From assembly GCF_000397065.2 (NCBI RefSeq), contig NZ_KE007325.1, forward strand, positions 460,495 to 524,494: DNA of 64,000 nucleotides. The letters run 5' to 3'. Position 1 is the first letter of the stretch; the number at the start of each line of letters is the position of its first letter. The stretch is from Marinobacter lipolyticus SM19 (GTDB taxonomy: Bacteria > Pseudomonadota > Gammaproteobacteria > Pseudomonadales > Oleiphilaceae). The notes below the pieces were generated by a model. It saw nothing but the letters and a program-made list of their open reading frames with translations. It was not told the DNA's origin and searched no databases. Shown piece by piece: positions 6,472 through 15,237 of this stretch. The position numbers were made by a program, and so were the translations under genes.

Positions 6472-8985
6472 CTACGCAGACTCGGTCTCCAAAACAGGCC
6501 GCCGCTGATCCCGCTCAGTCGTCCACTGCTGCACCGGATCCTTCTTGTCAGGCGCATTGACGAACTCGCGGAAGCGCTTGCGCTTCTCCGGATCTTCCAC
6601 CGCGGTTTTCCATTCGCACTGGTAAGTGCCCACAATGCTCTCCATGTGCTCTTCCAGTTCCCTGCCAAGGCCCAGACTGTCTTCCAGCACCACCTCTTTC
6701 AGGTAGTCCAGACCACCTTCCAGATTCTCCATCCACACACTGGTGCGCTGCAGGCGATCAGCCGTGCGCACATAGAACATCAGCACGCGATCAATGGTGC
6801 GGACCAACTCTTCGTCAGAAAGATCCGTGGCAAACAGATCGGCGTGGCGAGGGCGCATGCCGCCATTACCGCACACGTACAGGTTCCAGCCATTCTCGGT
6901 GGCGATCACCCCGATATCCTTGCTCTGGGCTTCGGCACACTCACGGGTACAGCCGGACACCGCCATCTTGATCTTGTGAGGCGAACGCAGACCCTTGTAG
7001 CGATCCTCCAGGAAAATCGCCATGCCGACACTGTCCTGTACGCCATAGCGGCACCAGGTACTACCGACACAGGATTTCACCGTACGCAGGGACTTGCCAT
7101 ACGCGTGACCGGTTTCAAAACCGGCGGCAATGAGTTTTTCCCAGATCTCCGGCAGTTCGCTCAGAGTGGCACCGAACAGATCCACCCGCTGACCACCGGT
7201 GATCTTGGTGTAAAGGTTGTACTCCTTGGCCACCTCACCGAGCACGATCAGCTTGTCCGGAGTGATTTCACCGCCAGGTACACGGGGCACGATGGAATAG
7301 GTGCCGTTTTTCTGCATGTTGGCCATGAAGGTGTCGTTGGTATCCTGCAGTGGCACGTGGTCGGTGGCCAGAATGTGCTCGTTCCAGCAGGTCGCCAGGA
7401 TCGAAGCGACGGCCGGCTTACAGATGTCGCAGCCATGGCCCTTGCCGTGTTCGCGAATCAGCGTCTGGAAGGTTCGGACACCGTTGACCTTCACCAGATG
7501 GAACAGTTCCTGGCGACTGTATGGGAAGTGTTCACAGATGTCCTTGCTGACTTCCACACCGCGCTTTTCCAGTTCGCTATCCACCACGTTCTTCAACAGT
7601 GCCGCGCAACCACCGCAGCCGGTGCTGGCCTTGGTTTCGCCTTTGACGCTGCCAAGGTCGCTACAACCGGCGTCAATCGCGCCGCAGATATCGCCCTTGG
7701 TGACGTTGTGGCAGGAACAGATGGAGGCGGTTTCCGGCAGGGCATCGGGGCCCAGGGCTGGGGCACCGCCCTCGCTTTCCGGAAGAATCAGGGTTTCCGG
7801 GCTGTCCGGCAGGGTGATGCCGTTGAGGGCATACTGCAACAAGGTGTCGTAGGGACCGTTATCACCCACCAGAATGGCGCCGAGCAGCGTCTTGCCGTCC
7901 TCGCTGACCACCATGCGGCGGTAGTGACCGGCCTGCTCGTCGTTGAAACGTATGTTGCGGGCACCCGGGGTCTGACCATGGGCATCACCAATGGAGCCCA
8001 CGTCCACGCCCAGCAGTTTGAGTTTGGTGCTCATGTCGGCACCGGTAAAGGCCGCTTCACGGTCACCATTGAGGGCGGATGCCAGGGTGCGGGCCATGGT
8101 GTAGCCGGGAGCGACCAGACCGAAGATCTTACCGCCCCACAGGGCACATTCGCCGATGGCGTGAATGTGTGGGTCGGAGGTGGTGCACTGATCGTTGATG
8201 ACGATGCCGCCACGCTCACCGATCTCCAGGCCGCTGGTCCGGGCCAGGGTGTCCTGAGGGCGGATGCCGGCGGAGAACACGATCAGGTCGGTTTCCAGAT
8301 GGCTGTCGTCGCTGAAGTTCATCCGCAGACGGCTGTCCTCACCCTCGACAATCTCGGTGGTGGCTTTCTCGGTATGTACCTGAACACCCAGCTCCTCAAT
8401 CTTGTGTCTGAGCAGGGCGCCGCCGTCGGCGTCGAGCTGCACCGGCATCAGGCGCGGTGCAAACTCCACCACGTGGGCGTCCAGACCCAGGCTCTTGAGG
8501 GCATTGGCCGCTTCCAGACCCAGAAGGCCGCCACCGACCACAACACCGGTTTTGACGCCGTTGGCGCTGGCGCGGATGCTGTCGAGGTCCTCCAGGGTGC
8601 GATACACCAGACAATGGGGGTGCTCGTTGCCTTTGATCGGTGGTACGAACGGATAGGAACCGGTGGCCAGCACCAGTTCATCGTAATCATAGGTGCCCGC
8701 GGGAGTGGTCACGGTCTTCTGATCGCGGTCAATGGCGGTGACCTGCTCGTTGAGGTGCAGGTCGATGTTGTTGTCTGCGTACCAATCGGCGGTGCCCATG
8801 GCCAGGTCGGCGTGGGTGGAGCCACCGAAGTACTCGGACAGGTGGACGCGGTCATAGGCCAGCAGTTTTTCCTCGCCGAACACCTTGATATCGAAGCGTT
8901 CAGCGGCAGCCGAACTGGTCAACTGCTCAAGAAAATGGTGACCCACCATGCCGTTGCCGATCACGATCAGGGTTTGTTTGCTCAT
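6472..8985 (-). CDS. nirB: Assimilatory nitrite reductase [NAD(P)H] large subunit
   Basis: An 837-residue sirohaem enzyme reducing nitrite to ammonium with NAD(P)H. Domains in order: an FAD/NAD(P)-binding reductase (about residues 1-400; GNGMVGHHF near the start and a second nucleotide-binding GGGLLGLEAA); a BFD-like [2Fe-2S] domain (about 420-470; CSCHNVTKGDIC and TGCGGC); then the nitrite/sulfite reductase half with ferredoxin-like and sirohaem/4Fe-4S parts (KSCVGSTWCRYG and SGCTRECAEAQ). Full length. ATG at 8985 is preceded by GAGAGAGGAAATACC. It lies 29 bases downstream of the NirB-like flavoprotein gene and is presumably cotranscribed from the sigma-54 promoter at 10390-10405. Confidence 0.97.
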   Translation of the reverse strand: MSKQTLIVIGNGMVGHHFLEQLTSSAAAERFDIKVFGEEKLLAYDRVHLSEYFGGSTHADLAMGTADWYADNNIDLHLNEQVTAIDRDQKTVTTPAGTYDYDELVLATGSYPFVPPIKGNEHPHCLVYRTLEDLDSIRASANGVKTGVVVGGGLLGLEAANALKSLGLDAHVVEFAPRLMPVQLDADGGALLRHKIEELGVQVHTEKATTEIVEGEDSRLRMNFSDDSHLETDLIVFSAGIRPQDTLARTSGLEIGERGGIVINDQCTTSDPHIHAIGECALWGGKIFGLVAPGYTMARTLASALNGDREAAFTGADMSTKLKLLGVDVGSIGDAHGQTPGARNIRFNDEQAGHYRRMVVSEDGKTLLGAILVGDNGPYDTLLQYALNGITLPDSPETLILPESEGGAPALGPDALPETASICSCHNVTKGDICGAIDAGCSDLGSVKGETKASTGCGGCAALLKNVVDSELEKRGVEVSKDICEHFPYSRQELFHLVKVNGVRTFQTLIREHGKGHGCDICKPAVASILATCWNEHILATDHVPLQDTNDTFMANMQKNGTYSIVPRVPGGEITPDKLIVLGEVAKEYNLYTKITGGQRVDLFGATLSELPEIWEKLIAAGFETGHAYGKSLRTVKSCVGSTWCRYGVQDSVGMAIFLEDRYKGLRSPHKIKMAVSGCTRECAEAQSKDIGVIATENGWNLYVCGNGGMRPRHADLFATDLSDEELVRTIDRVLMFYVRTADRLQRTSVWMENLEGGLDYLKEVVLEDSLGLGRELEEHMESIVGTYQCEWKTAVEDPEKRKRFREFVNAPDKKDPVQQWTTERDQRRPVLETESA

Positions 8986-9014
8986 GGTATTTCCTCTCTC
9001 TTTCACTGACGGCA

Positions 9015-10244
9015 TCACGCGGCGTCGCAGTAATGTTTGCCAAAGGCCAGGTGGGCCCGGATAGGGCTGATGTCATCGGCCTGTTGAATACGTTCGCTGT
9101 ACCAGAGGCCGTCCGTGGTCTCACCGAACAGGACCGCGCCGGTCAGGCGCTGGTTGCGGATCAGCAGGCGGCAATAGCGATTGGTTTCATAGTCCTGCCA
9201 GACCACCGACTCGGTATCGCCGTCCGGCTGTGTCTGGCCACAGGAAAAAATCGGAATGCCGCTGATCTTCAGTCGCGTGGGAATAACTGACGGTTCAAAA
9301 GCGGCATCGCTGTTAGCATCGCAGAGCACCTGGGCAAGCACTTCGGCCTGCTGGTAACCGGGCTCTACCAGCCCAAAGGTCTGATCGCTGATCTGGCAAC
9401 ACTCGCCAATGGCATAGATAGTCGGATCGCTGGTGCGCAGCCGGGTATCAACCCGGATGGCGCGATCACAGTCGAGGCCAGCATCCCGGGCCAGTTGGGC
9501 ATTGGGTGAAATGCCGGCGGCGATGACCACCAGGTCGGTACTGATCAGGGTTTCATCGTCAAGCTGGACGGCGCGGATGGAATCCCTGCCCAACAGGGCA
9601 ACCGGGGAGGTGCGGGTTCTGATGGTCAGACCCCGGGCGGTCAGGGCGTCTTCCAGCAGGGCGCCACCGGTCGGATCCAGCTGGCGGTTCAGCAGGTGGC
9701 TGCTGCGATGCAGAACGGTGACCGACATCCCGCGGCTGCGCAGGCCCTCTGCCGCTTCCAGACCCAGAAACCCGCCGCCGATAACCACGGCCCGCCGGTG
9801 ACGCTGGCTGATATTGATGAGCTTGCGGGTGTCCCGCAGGTCACGGAATCCGACCACGCCTGCCATCTCTTCGCCCTGGATACCAAGGCTGGCTGAGCGG
9901 GAGCCGGTGGCAATCACCAGACGGTCGTATTCCTGAACCAGACCGCTGGTGGTAGTGACGGTTTTATCGATCCGGTTGATGGCGGTGACGGGGTCTCCCT
10001 GATGGATCTCGATATTATGCTGTCGGAACCAGTCTGACTGTTTCAGTACCAGACTGCTCTCCTTGGCATCGCCAGCCAATAACGCAGACAGCTGGATTCG
10101 GTTGTAGGCCGGGCTGGCTTCGCCATTGAACACCACAATCCGGCTAAAAGGCTGGTGTGGCTGTGCTACCAGCTTTTCCAGCAGCCGTTGTGCCACCATG
10201 CCGTGGCCGCAGATAACGAGGGTTTGTTGTGCCCCGGTGTTCAT
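9015..10244 (-). CDS. NirB-like FAD-dependent NAD(P)H oxidoreductase, probable nitrate reductase electron-donor subunit
   Basis: A 409-residue flavoprotein equivalent to only the N-terminal reductase half of NirB: GHGMVAQRLLEKL (FAD), ATGSR, GGGFLGLEAAEGLRSRG (NAD) and the IYAIGECC segment. It has neither the BFD nor the sirohaem domain. Its position at the head of the nirBD unit, and the lack of any other reductase for nasA (which carries its own C-terminal [2Fe-2S] domain), suggest that it passes electrons from NAD(P)H to NasA, as NasB-type subunits do. That role is inferred. Start at the ATG at 10244, with GGGG nine bases upstream; an ATG at 10253 lies directly against that site and is less likely. 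Confidence 0.85.
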   Translation of the reverse strand: MNTGAQQTLVICGHGMVAQRLLEKLVAQPHQPFSRIVVFNGEASPAYNRIQLSALLAGDAKESSLVLKQSDWFRQHNIEIHQGDPVTAINRIDKTVTTTSGLVQEYDRLVIATGSRSASLGIQGEEMAGVVGFRDLRDTRKLINISQRHRRAVVIGGGFLGLEAAEGLRSRGMSVTVLHRSSHLLNRQLDPTGGALLEDALTARGLTIRTRTSPVALLGRDSIRAVQLDDETLISTDLVVIAAGISPNAQLARDAGLDCDRAIRVDTRLRTSDPTIYAIGECCQISDQTFGLVEPGYQQAEVLAQVLCDANSDAAFEPSVIPTRLKISGIPIFSCGQTQPDGDTESVVWQDYETNRYCRLLIRNQRLTGAVLFGETTDGLWYSERIQQADDISPIRAHLAFGKHYCDAA

Positions 10245-10270
10245 GGTCGCCATCCCCTTTTTACCCAAAC

Positions 10271-10328
10271 AAAAAAAGCCGAAGCATCTTGTCCCCGGAG
10301 GGACTCAATGGTTCGGCGCCAATGCCAA
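10271..10328 (-). promoter_or_regulatory. ANTAR-type antitermination leader of the nirB unit (hexaloop hairpin plus terminator)
   Basis: On the minus strand a Rho-independent terminator spans 10317-10271: GCCGAA/TTCGGC outer stem, CATT/GATG and GTCCC/GGGAC inner stems, a UCCG loop and seven T. Overlapping its 5' arm is a hairpin at 10328-10313: TTGGC, hexaloop ATTGGC, GCCGA. The loop has A at position 1 and G at position 4, the known signature of ANTAR-protein RNA targets. The two structures are mutually exclusive. A possible upstream partner is CCGGCT/GGCCGG around AUGGAU (a 7-base loop). After the terminator comes TTTGTTTGGG, as in the nrtA leader. Confidence 0.82.
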
Positions 10329-10389
10329 CAACAATGATCTGTTAATCCGGCCGATCCATAGCCGGGACATTCATCCTTGGTTAGGTAAA

Positions 10390-10405
10390 AGCGAACTCCG
10401 TGCCA
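10390..10405 (-). promoter_or_regulatory. Sigma-54 promoter upstream of the NirB-like flavoprotein / nirB / nirD
   Basis: Minus-strand TGGCACGGAGTTCGCT matches the sigma-54 -24/-12 consensus TGGCACG-N4-TTGCW at every fixed position but one, with exact GG-to-GC spacing. Predicted start of transcription is about 12 bases beyond the GC, just upstream of the leader at 10271-10328. It lies in the gap after nrtD, so nirBD can be transcribed separately from nrtABD. Confidence 0.82.
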
Positions 10406-10433
10406 ACATTATTAATTCAGATTTAACAGCAGG

Positions 10434-11360
10434 TTAGGCATTTGCAGCCAGTTCCTCCTCGGCGTGCGTGCGCTCAGACGGGGCGGTGTGCACCGAGAAG
10501 GTGCCTGTTGGCTGGCCGGTCCCCTGGCCCTCGGTTTCTGCCTCCGGTTCGTCCGCAGACGCACTCTGTTTGGATGGGAACGACTGTTTTTCATACAAAA
10601 AGGACAATACAGCCTGTCGGTAGTGCACATATTCCGGATTGTCGGCCAGCGTGACCCGGTTACGTGGTCGTGGCAGGTCAATGTGGAGCTCTTCCCCCAC
10701 CGTGGCGGCGGGGCCGTTGGTCATCATCACGATGCGGTCGGACAGTAGTACGGCTTCATCGACATCGTGGGTGATCATGATCACGGTGCTGTTGAGATTC
10801 TGCTGTATTTCCATCAGTGAATCCTGCAGGTGTGCCCGGGTCAGGGCATCCAGTGCCCCGAACGGCTCGTCCATCAGCAACACACTGGGTTTCATTGCCA
10901 GCGCCCGGGCAATACCGACCCGCTGGGCCATGCCCCCGGAAATTTCCCCGGGGCGCTTGTCCAGGGCATGTCCCATGTTCACCAGATTCAGGTTGTGCAA
11001 TATCCAGTCGCGCCGCTCGGCCTTGCTCATGGTCTTGCGGAACACCTGCTGAACCGCCAGCTCGACGTTTTCATACACCGTCAGCCACGGCATCAACGAG
11101 TGGTTCTGAAACACCACGGCCCGTTCCGGACCCGGCGTATTCACTTCATGGCCGTCCAGTACACAGCCACCACGGGTGGCCTGTAACAGCCCGGCAACGA
11201 TATTCAATACCGTGGACTTGCCGCAGCCGGAGTGACCAATCAGGGACACGAATTCCCCTTTACGGATCTTCAGATCCACGTTTTCCAATGCGATGAATGG
11301 ACCTGTGGGTGTATCGAAGGCCATTTGGACATTGGTTAATTCAAGATGTGGCTTGCTCAT
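10434..11360 (-). CDS. nrtD: Nitrate/nitrite ABC transporter ATP-binding protein
   Basis: A 308-residue ATPase of the nitrate/sulfonate/bicarbonate importer family. Walker A is GHSGCGKST, the Q-loop VVFQNHSLMPW, the signature [15 protein letters not shown], Walker B VLLMDEPFGALD and the switch ITHD. It powers nitrate import with NrtA and NrtB. Only one ATPase gene is present, so there is no NrtC-type ATPase/binding-protein fusion as in cyanobacteria. The last 45 residues are a low-complexity acidic tail (SADEPEAETEGQG). It starts 20 bases after nrtB, last gene of the nrtABD unit. Confidence 0.94.
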   Translation of the reverse strand: MSKPHLELTNVQMAFDTPTGPFIALENVDLKIRKGEFVSLIGHSGCGKSTVLNIVAGLLQATRGGCVLDGHEVNTPGPERAVVFQNHSLMPWLTVYENVELAVQQVFRKTMSKAERRDWILHNLNLVNMGHALDKRPGEISGGMAQRVGIARALAMKPSVLLMDEPFGALDALTRAHLQDSLMEIQQNLNSTVIMITHDVDEAVLLSDRIVMMTNGPAATVGEELHIDLPRPRNRVTLADNPEYVHYRQAVLSFLYEKQSFPSKQSASADEPEAETEGQGTGQPTGTFSVHTAPSERTHAEEELAANA

Positions 11361-11380
11361 AGCTAACTCCTCAAATGACG

Positions 11381-12376
11381 CTATTCGTTCCAGGCAACCT
11401 TCTTCTGAATCAGCAGCATGATCCGATCCAGCAGGAAGCCGATGAAGCCGATGGCCAGTACCGCCACCATAATCCGGCTCAACGACTGACTGCTGCCGTT
11501 CTGGAACTCATCCCAGACAAACTTGCCCAGGCCCGGGCTCTGGGCCAGCATTTCGGCGGCGATCAGCACCATCCAGGCAATGCCCAGAGAGACCCGCAGG
11601 CCCGTGAAAATCATCGGCACCGAGGACGGCAGCACCACTTTGCGAACGTGAGTCCAGAACGACAGCCGCAGAACTTTCGAGACATTCAGCAGGTCGGGAT
11701 TGACCGCTGCCACGCCAACGCTGGTATTGATCAGCGTCGGCCACAGGCTGCACAGGGTGACGGTGATCATCGACGTCACGAACGACTTTTCGAACAGCGG
11801 GTCGTCGCTGACATAGGTCGCTGACACCACCATGGTGACCAGCGGCAGCCAAGCCAGCGGCGACACCGGTTTGAAGATCTGGATCAGCGGGTTCACCGCC
11901 GCCGAAAAGTGGCGGTTGAGCCCGATCACGATACCCAGGGGTACCGCAATCAGGGTCGCCAGTACAAAGCCGGCCAGGACCGTGCCCAGGCTGGTTACCA
12001 CCTGGTCAATAAACGTGGGGGCGCCCGGATAGGAGCGGATTTTCACCTCTGCGACCGGATTCTCCGCAAGAATGCGCTCGTTACGTTGCTCCTGCATGGT
12101 GATGAACTGCGATGCGCGTTCCCGCTGGTCGCTGTGTTCCTGCCACAGCTGGCCGGACTGTTCCAGTACCGCCCCCGGTCCCGGAAACGCCCCGAGGGAG
12201 GTCTGTACCTGCGGCGCGGCAAGGTGCCAGAACCCCAGGAACAGGAGGATGCCGATGATGGGTAGCAACAGCTGGCGACCGGTGTCGGCCAGGTTCGGCC
12301 GGGGCAGTTTTTCGGTCAGTGCACGGAGCCAGTGCGTGGCAGCCGGTGTCTGATCGGTCTGGCTGAGTGTGGTCAT
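11381..12376 (-). CDS. nrtB: Nitrate ABC transporter permease
   Basis: A 331-residue inner-membrane permease. One N-terminal helix (LLLPIIGILLFLGFWHLA) is followed by a roughly 100-residue hydrophilic loop, then the five-helix BPD_transp_1 core beginning near VTSLGTVLAGFVLATLIAVP. The coupling EAA-like loop is visible around VLRLSFWTHVRKVVLPSSVP. It ends with FIGFLLDRIMLLIQKKV. The ATG at 12376 is used, with GGAG upstream; the ORF extends seven codons further but without better signals. The long hydrophilic insertion after helix 1 is larger than in many NrtB proteins. Confidence 0.94.
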   Translation of the reverse strand: MTTLSQTDQTPAATHWLRALTEKLPRPNLADTGRQLLLPIIGILLFLGFWHLAAPQVQTSLGAFPGPGAVLEQSGQLWQEHSDQRERASQFITMQEQRNERILAENPVAEVKIRSYPGAPTFIDQVVTSLGTVLAGFVLATLIAVPLGIVIGLNRHFSAAVNPLIQIFKPVSPLAWLPLVTMVVSATYVSDDPLFEKSFVTSMITVTLCSLWPTLINTSVGVAAVNPDLLNVSKVLRLSFWTHVRKVVLPSSVPMIFTGLRVSLGIAWMVLIAAEMLAQSPGLGKFVWDEFQNGSSQSLSRIMVAVLAIGFIGFLLDRIMLLIQKKVAWNE

Positions 12377-12401
12377 GGGATCTCTCCTGACAATCACGTG
12401 A

Positions 12402-13757
12402 TTAAGGGGTTTGCGACCCTTTCAGGCCAATGTCGAAACTGTCGATGTAGGCGTTCGGCTCCCGCGGGGTGAAGGTAACGCCGTCAATCAGCTCACCCTG
12501 GTAGGGACGGGCGAAGTTTTCGGCGTCCAGGTCCGGGAAGTCTTCGGCGCTGAGGGTGCCATCCTCGATCAGTGAGCGGGCGGCTTCCTTATAGATGTCC
12601 GCGCGGTAAACCTTGGCGGCGGTCTCCATGTACCAGTCGTCGGACTTGGGTTCCGGGATCTGTCCCCAGCGGCGCATCTGGCTCAGGTACCAGATGGCGT
12701 CCGACGGGTACGGGTAGGTGGCGTAGTGACGGAAGAACACGTTGAAGTCAGGCACCTCACGCACGTCGCCTTTCTCATACTCGAAGGTGCCGGTCATGGA
12801 GTTGGCGATGACTTCCTCATCGGCGCCGACGTAATTGGAGCGGGCGAGAATCTTCACTGCCTGTTCCCGATTGGCGTTGTCGTTTTCGTCCAGCCAGTGA
12901 GCGGCGCGAATCAGCGCACGCAGCAGGCGCAGGTGGGTGTTGGGGTATTGTTCGGCCCAGGTTTCGGTCACCCCGAACACTTTTTCCGGGTTGTTGGGCC
13001 AGATCTCGTAATCGGTAATCACCGGTACGCCAATGCCCTTGAACACCGCTTGCTGATTCCAGGGTTCGCCCACGCAATAGCCCTGGATGGTGCCAGCTTC
13101 CATGGTGGCCGGCATTTGCGGTGGCGGCGTCACTGACAGGTGAACGTCTGCCTCCAGTGTGCCGCTGGTGTCGCCGCGCTGGGGTGCGTAGTAGCCGGGA
13201 TTGAGGCCGCCGGCCGCCAGCCAGTAACGCAGTTCATAGTTGTGGGTGGACACGGGAAACACCATGCCCATACGAAAGCGCTCACCTTCATTGCGGTACT
13301 GCTCGATAACCGGTTTGAGGGCGGATGCACTGATTGGATGCGCGGGCTGGCCGTCGTCGTTATCACCGATGTGCGGGCGCATCTGTTCCCAGACGTCGTT
13401 GGAGACAGTGATGCCGTTGCCGTTCAGGTCCATGCTGAAGGCGGTGATGATGTCGGCCTGGGTGCCGTAGCCGATGGTGGCTCCCAGAGGCTGGCCGGCC
13501 AGCATATGGGCACCATCCAGTGAGCCGGTCACAACGCCATCAAGCAGTACTTTCCAGTTGGCTTGCGCTTCCAGTTCCACAAACAGGCCTTCGTCCATAA
13601 AGAAGCCCTGCTCCCAGGCGACGGCCAGCGGCGCCATGTCGGTGAGCTTGATAAAGCCCAGTTTCAGGTCCGGCTTCTCCGCCGGTCCGATGTCGGCCTG
13701 AACCGTGCCGGTTCCGCCCAGTATCAGTAGTGAGAATGCCAGTGTCTTCAGCTTCAT
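12402..13757 (-). CDS. nrtA: Nitrate ABC transporter substrate-binding protein
   Basis: A 451-residue periplasmic nitrate-binding protein of the NrtA/CmpA family. Cleavable signal peptide [21 protein letters not shown]; there is no lipobox cysteine, so it should be soluble in the periplasm rather than a lipoprotein. Family motifs: [38 protein letters not shown] and [13 protein letters not shown]. The ATG at 13757 is preceded by GGGAG at 7 bases. First gene of nrtABD, 25 bases before nrtB, behind its own sigma-54 promoter and antitermination leader (13789-13895). NasS, encoded next door, is a cytoplasmic paralogue of this protein. Confidence 0.95.
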   Translation of the reverse strand: MKLKTLAFSLLILGGTGTVQADIGPAEKPDLKLGFIKLTDMAPLAVAWEQGFFMDEGLFVELEAQANWKVLLDGVVTGSLDGAHMLAGQPLGATIGYGTQADIITAFSMDLNGNGITVSNDVWEQMRPHIGDNDDGQPAHPISASALKPVIEQYRNEGERFRMGMVFPVSTHNYELRYWLAAGGLNPGYYAPQRGDTSGTLEADVHLSVTPPPQMPATMEAGTIQGYCVGEPWNQQAVFKGIGVPVITDYEIWPNNPEKVFGVTETWAEQYPNTHLRLLRALIRAAHWLDENDNANREQAVKILARSNYVGADEEVIANSMTGTFEYEKGDVREVPDFNVFFRHYATYPYPSDAIWYLSQMRRWGQIPEPKSDDWYMETAAKVYRADIYKEAARSLIEDGTLSAEDFPDLDAENFARPYQGELIDGVTFTPREPNAYIDSFDIGLKGSQTP

Positions 13758-13788
13758 GAGTCTCTCCCGCAGTTTGCTTTTCCCCAAA

Positions 13789-13835
13789 CAAAAAACGCCC
13801 GCTCCCCACTGATGGGAAACAGGCGTCGATGCCCG
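13789..13835 (-). promoter_or_regulatory. ANTAR-type antitermination leader of nrtABD
   Basis: On the minus strand a terminator spans 13827-13789: GACGCC pairing with GGCGT, inner TTTCCCA/TGGGGAG, then six T. Overlapping its 5' arm, 13835-13820 can instead form CGGGC, hexaloop ATCGAC, GCCTG. The loop carries the A1/G4 pattern required by ANTAR proteins, and the stem has five pairs including one G-U. The bases after the terminator (TTTTTTGTTTGGGG) match the leader of the nirB unit. A clear upstream P1 hairpin with an A1/G4 loop was not found; AACC/GGTT around AACCA is the only candidate. Confidence 0.82.
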
Positions 13836-13879
13836 GGAAACCTGGTTGGTTATCGGAAAATGTTATCTGTAAATGTCAT

Positions 13880-13895
13880 TGCAGACCTTGTGCCA
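13880..13895 (-). promoter_or_regulatory. Sigma-54 promoter upstream of nrtABD
   Basis: Minus-strand TGGCACAAGGTCTGCA fits TGGCACG-N4-TTGCW with two departures and exact spacing between the GG and GC. Predicted start of transcription is near 13869, about 34 bases before the hexaloop hairpin. It implies nitrogen control through NtrC, which is not encoded in the window. Confidence 0.78.
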
Positions 13896-13986
13896 GGTTT
13901 TCATGTTGTTGAAGTTAAAAGATTTTTGATGAGGTTGTGGTGGGTGAGGGCTGATTGGCGCGTATGGTGGGAACGGTTTTGGTGCG

Positions 13987-15213
13987 TCAGGCTTCGTTTG
14001 CGGGCACAGTCGGGTTGGATTGCCAGTCGTGAAGCTGTTCTCCGAGCAGAGAGTCGCTGGAGACATCCACAGGACCGAACTGACCGTTCAGTGTGAAAGC
14101 GCGGGGGTGTTGTCCTTCGGTTTTACTGTCGATAACCGGTGCATCAATACCCAGGGAGCCTGCGGCATCCCGGAAGATATCGGGGCGGAAAATCCGTTGT
14201 ATCGACGACCTGTCAATGTGCGCGAGTTGCTGCTGGTGAGCAATCAGGCGTGTGGCCAGCCAGTGGGCCTGGGAAAGCCAGGGAAAGTTGGCCGAGTTGC
14301 GAAAGAAATGCTGATGCAGTTTGGGGTGGAACGGACTGCAGCCACGGTCTGGGTGCAAAGGAAACTGCTCGCCGATGTTGCGATTGAAGTATTCCCCCAG
14401 GTATTCCGGGCGCGCCAGGGTTCGGGCCAGCATGGCGTGATTGTTGGGGCTGTCCAGCCAGCGGCAGGCGGCAAGGAGGGCGCGAATCAGGTGGCGGTGC
14501 ATTTCCTGGTGTTGTTCGGCCCAGTCCGCGCGAAGTCCCATAACTTTCTCCGGGGCGTTCTGCCAGATCTGGTGCCCGGAATGCAGGATACGACCGAGCT
14601 GCCGTCGCTCAAGCACACTGTTCCAGGGCTCGCCGACACAACAGCCTTCGATGGCACCACTCTGAAGGGCGTCCATCATCTGCACCGGTGACACCGGGAT
14701 GATGTGGAAATCCTCGCCGTTAACGGCTCCGGCGGAATCCAGCCAGTCACGCAGTTGCAGGTCATGGCTTGACCACGGGGCTACCGAAGCAAGCCGAACG
14801 GGCTTCTGACGCTTCCTCGCGAGCTGGGTTAATGCGCGAGCGGTGTCAATCGGTTGCCTCAGGTCAACACCGGAGAGCACCATCCGGTCAAACAGCTCGT
14901 TGCCCAGGGTGATGCCATTGCCATTGCGGCTCAATACCATGCCGGTGGTTACCGGTACCCGGGGACGGTCTGTCGCCAGCGACATGCTCAGTGGCATGGG
15001 AGCCAGCATGTGTCCGCCCTCCAGAAGACCGAAACTGATCTTGTCCCGGAGGGATGCCCATGAGCTCTCACGAACCAGTTCGACCCGCAGCCCTTCAGCT
15101 TCGAACAGGCCCAGCTCCTGGGCCATGATCAGGGGAGCGCTGTCGAGGAGCGGTACAAATCCGAGCCTGAGGTGAAAAGCGGTGCGGCGTCGGATGGGTG
15201 TGGGGGTGGCCAT
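13987..15213 (-). CDS. nasS: Nitrate sensor, NrtA-like, partner of NasT
   Basis: A 408-residue NrtA-family protein without a signal peptide (starts MATPTPIRRRTAFHLRLGFVP), hence cytoplasmic. Same landmarks as NrtA: LGLFEAEGLRVEL, GLLEGGHMLAPMPLS and GCCVGEPWNSVL. In characterised NasS-NasT systems NasS binds NasT and holds it inactive until nitrate or nitrite binds NasS. It lies 24 bases downstream of nasT on the same strand and upstream of the nrtABD leader. The function is assigned from family, the missing signal peptide and the neighbour together. Confidence 0.92.
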   Translation of the reverse strand: MATPTPIRRRTAFHLRLGFVPLLDSAPLIMAQELGLFEAEGLRVELVRESSWASLRDKISFGLLEGGHMLAPMPLSMSLATDRPRVPVTTGMVLSRNGNGITLGNELFDRMVLSGVDLRQPIDTARALTQLARKRQKPVRLASVAPWSSHDLQLRDWLDSAGAVNGEDFHIIPVSPVQMMDALQSGAIEGCCVGEPWNSVLERRQLGRILHSGHQIWQNAPEKVMGLRADWAEQHQEMHRHLIRALLAACRWLDSPNNHAMLARTLARPEYLGEYFNRNIGEQFPLHPDRGCSPFHPKLHQHFFRNSANFPWLSQAHWLATRLIAHQQQLAHIDRSSIQRIFRPDIFRDAAGSLGIDAPVIDSKTEGQHPRAFTLNGQFGPVDVSSDSLLGEQLHDWQSNPTVPANEA

Positions 15214-15237
15214 GGGATCAGATTCGCCTCGGGTGGA

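Noticed and set aside
6646..9009. A 787-residue open frame on the plus strand opposite nirB
   Set aside because: It is the antisense shadow of nirB, whose domains and motifs are unambiguous. The shadow is His/Gly/Val-rich without recognisable domains.
13838..13902. Long-range pairing AAACCTGG with CCAGGTTT in the nrtA leader
   Set aside because: The first arm lies within the sigma-54 promoter, upstream of the predicted start, so it would not be in the transcript.
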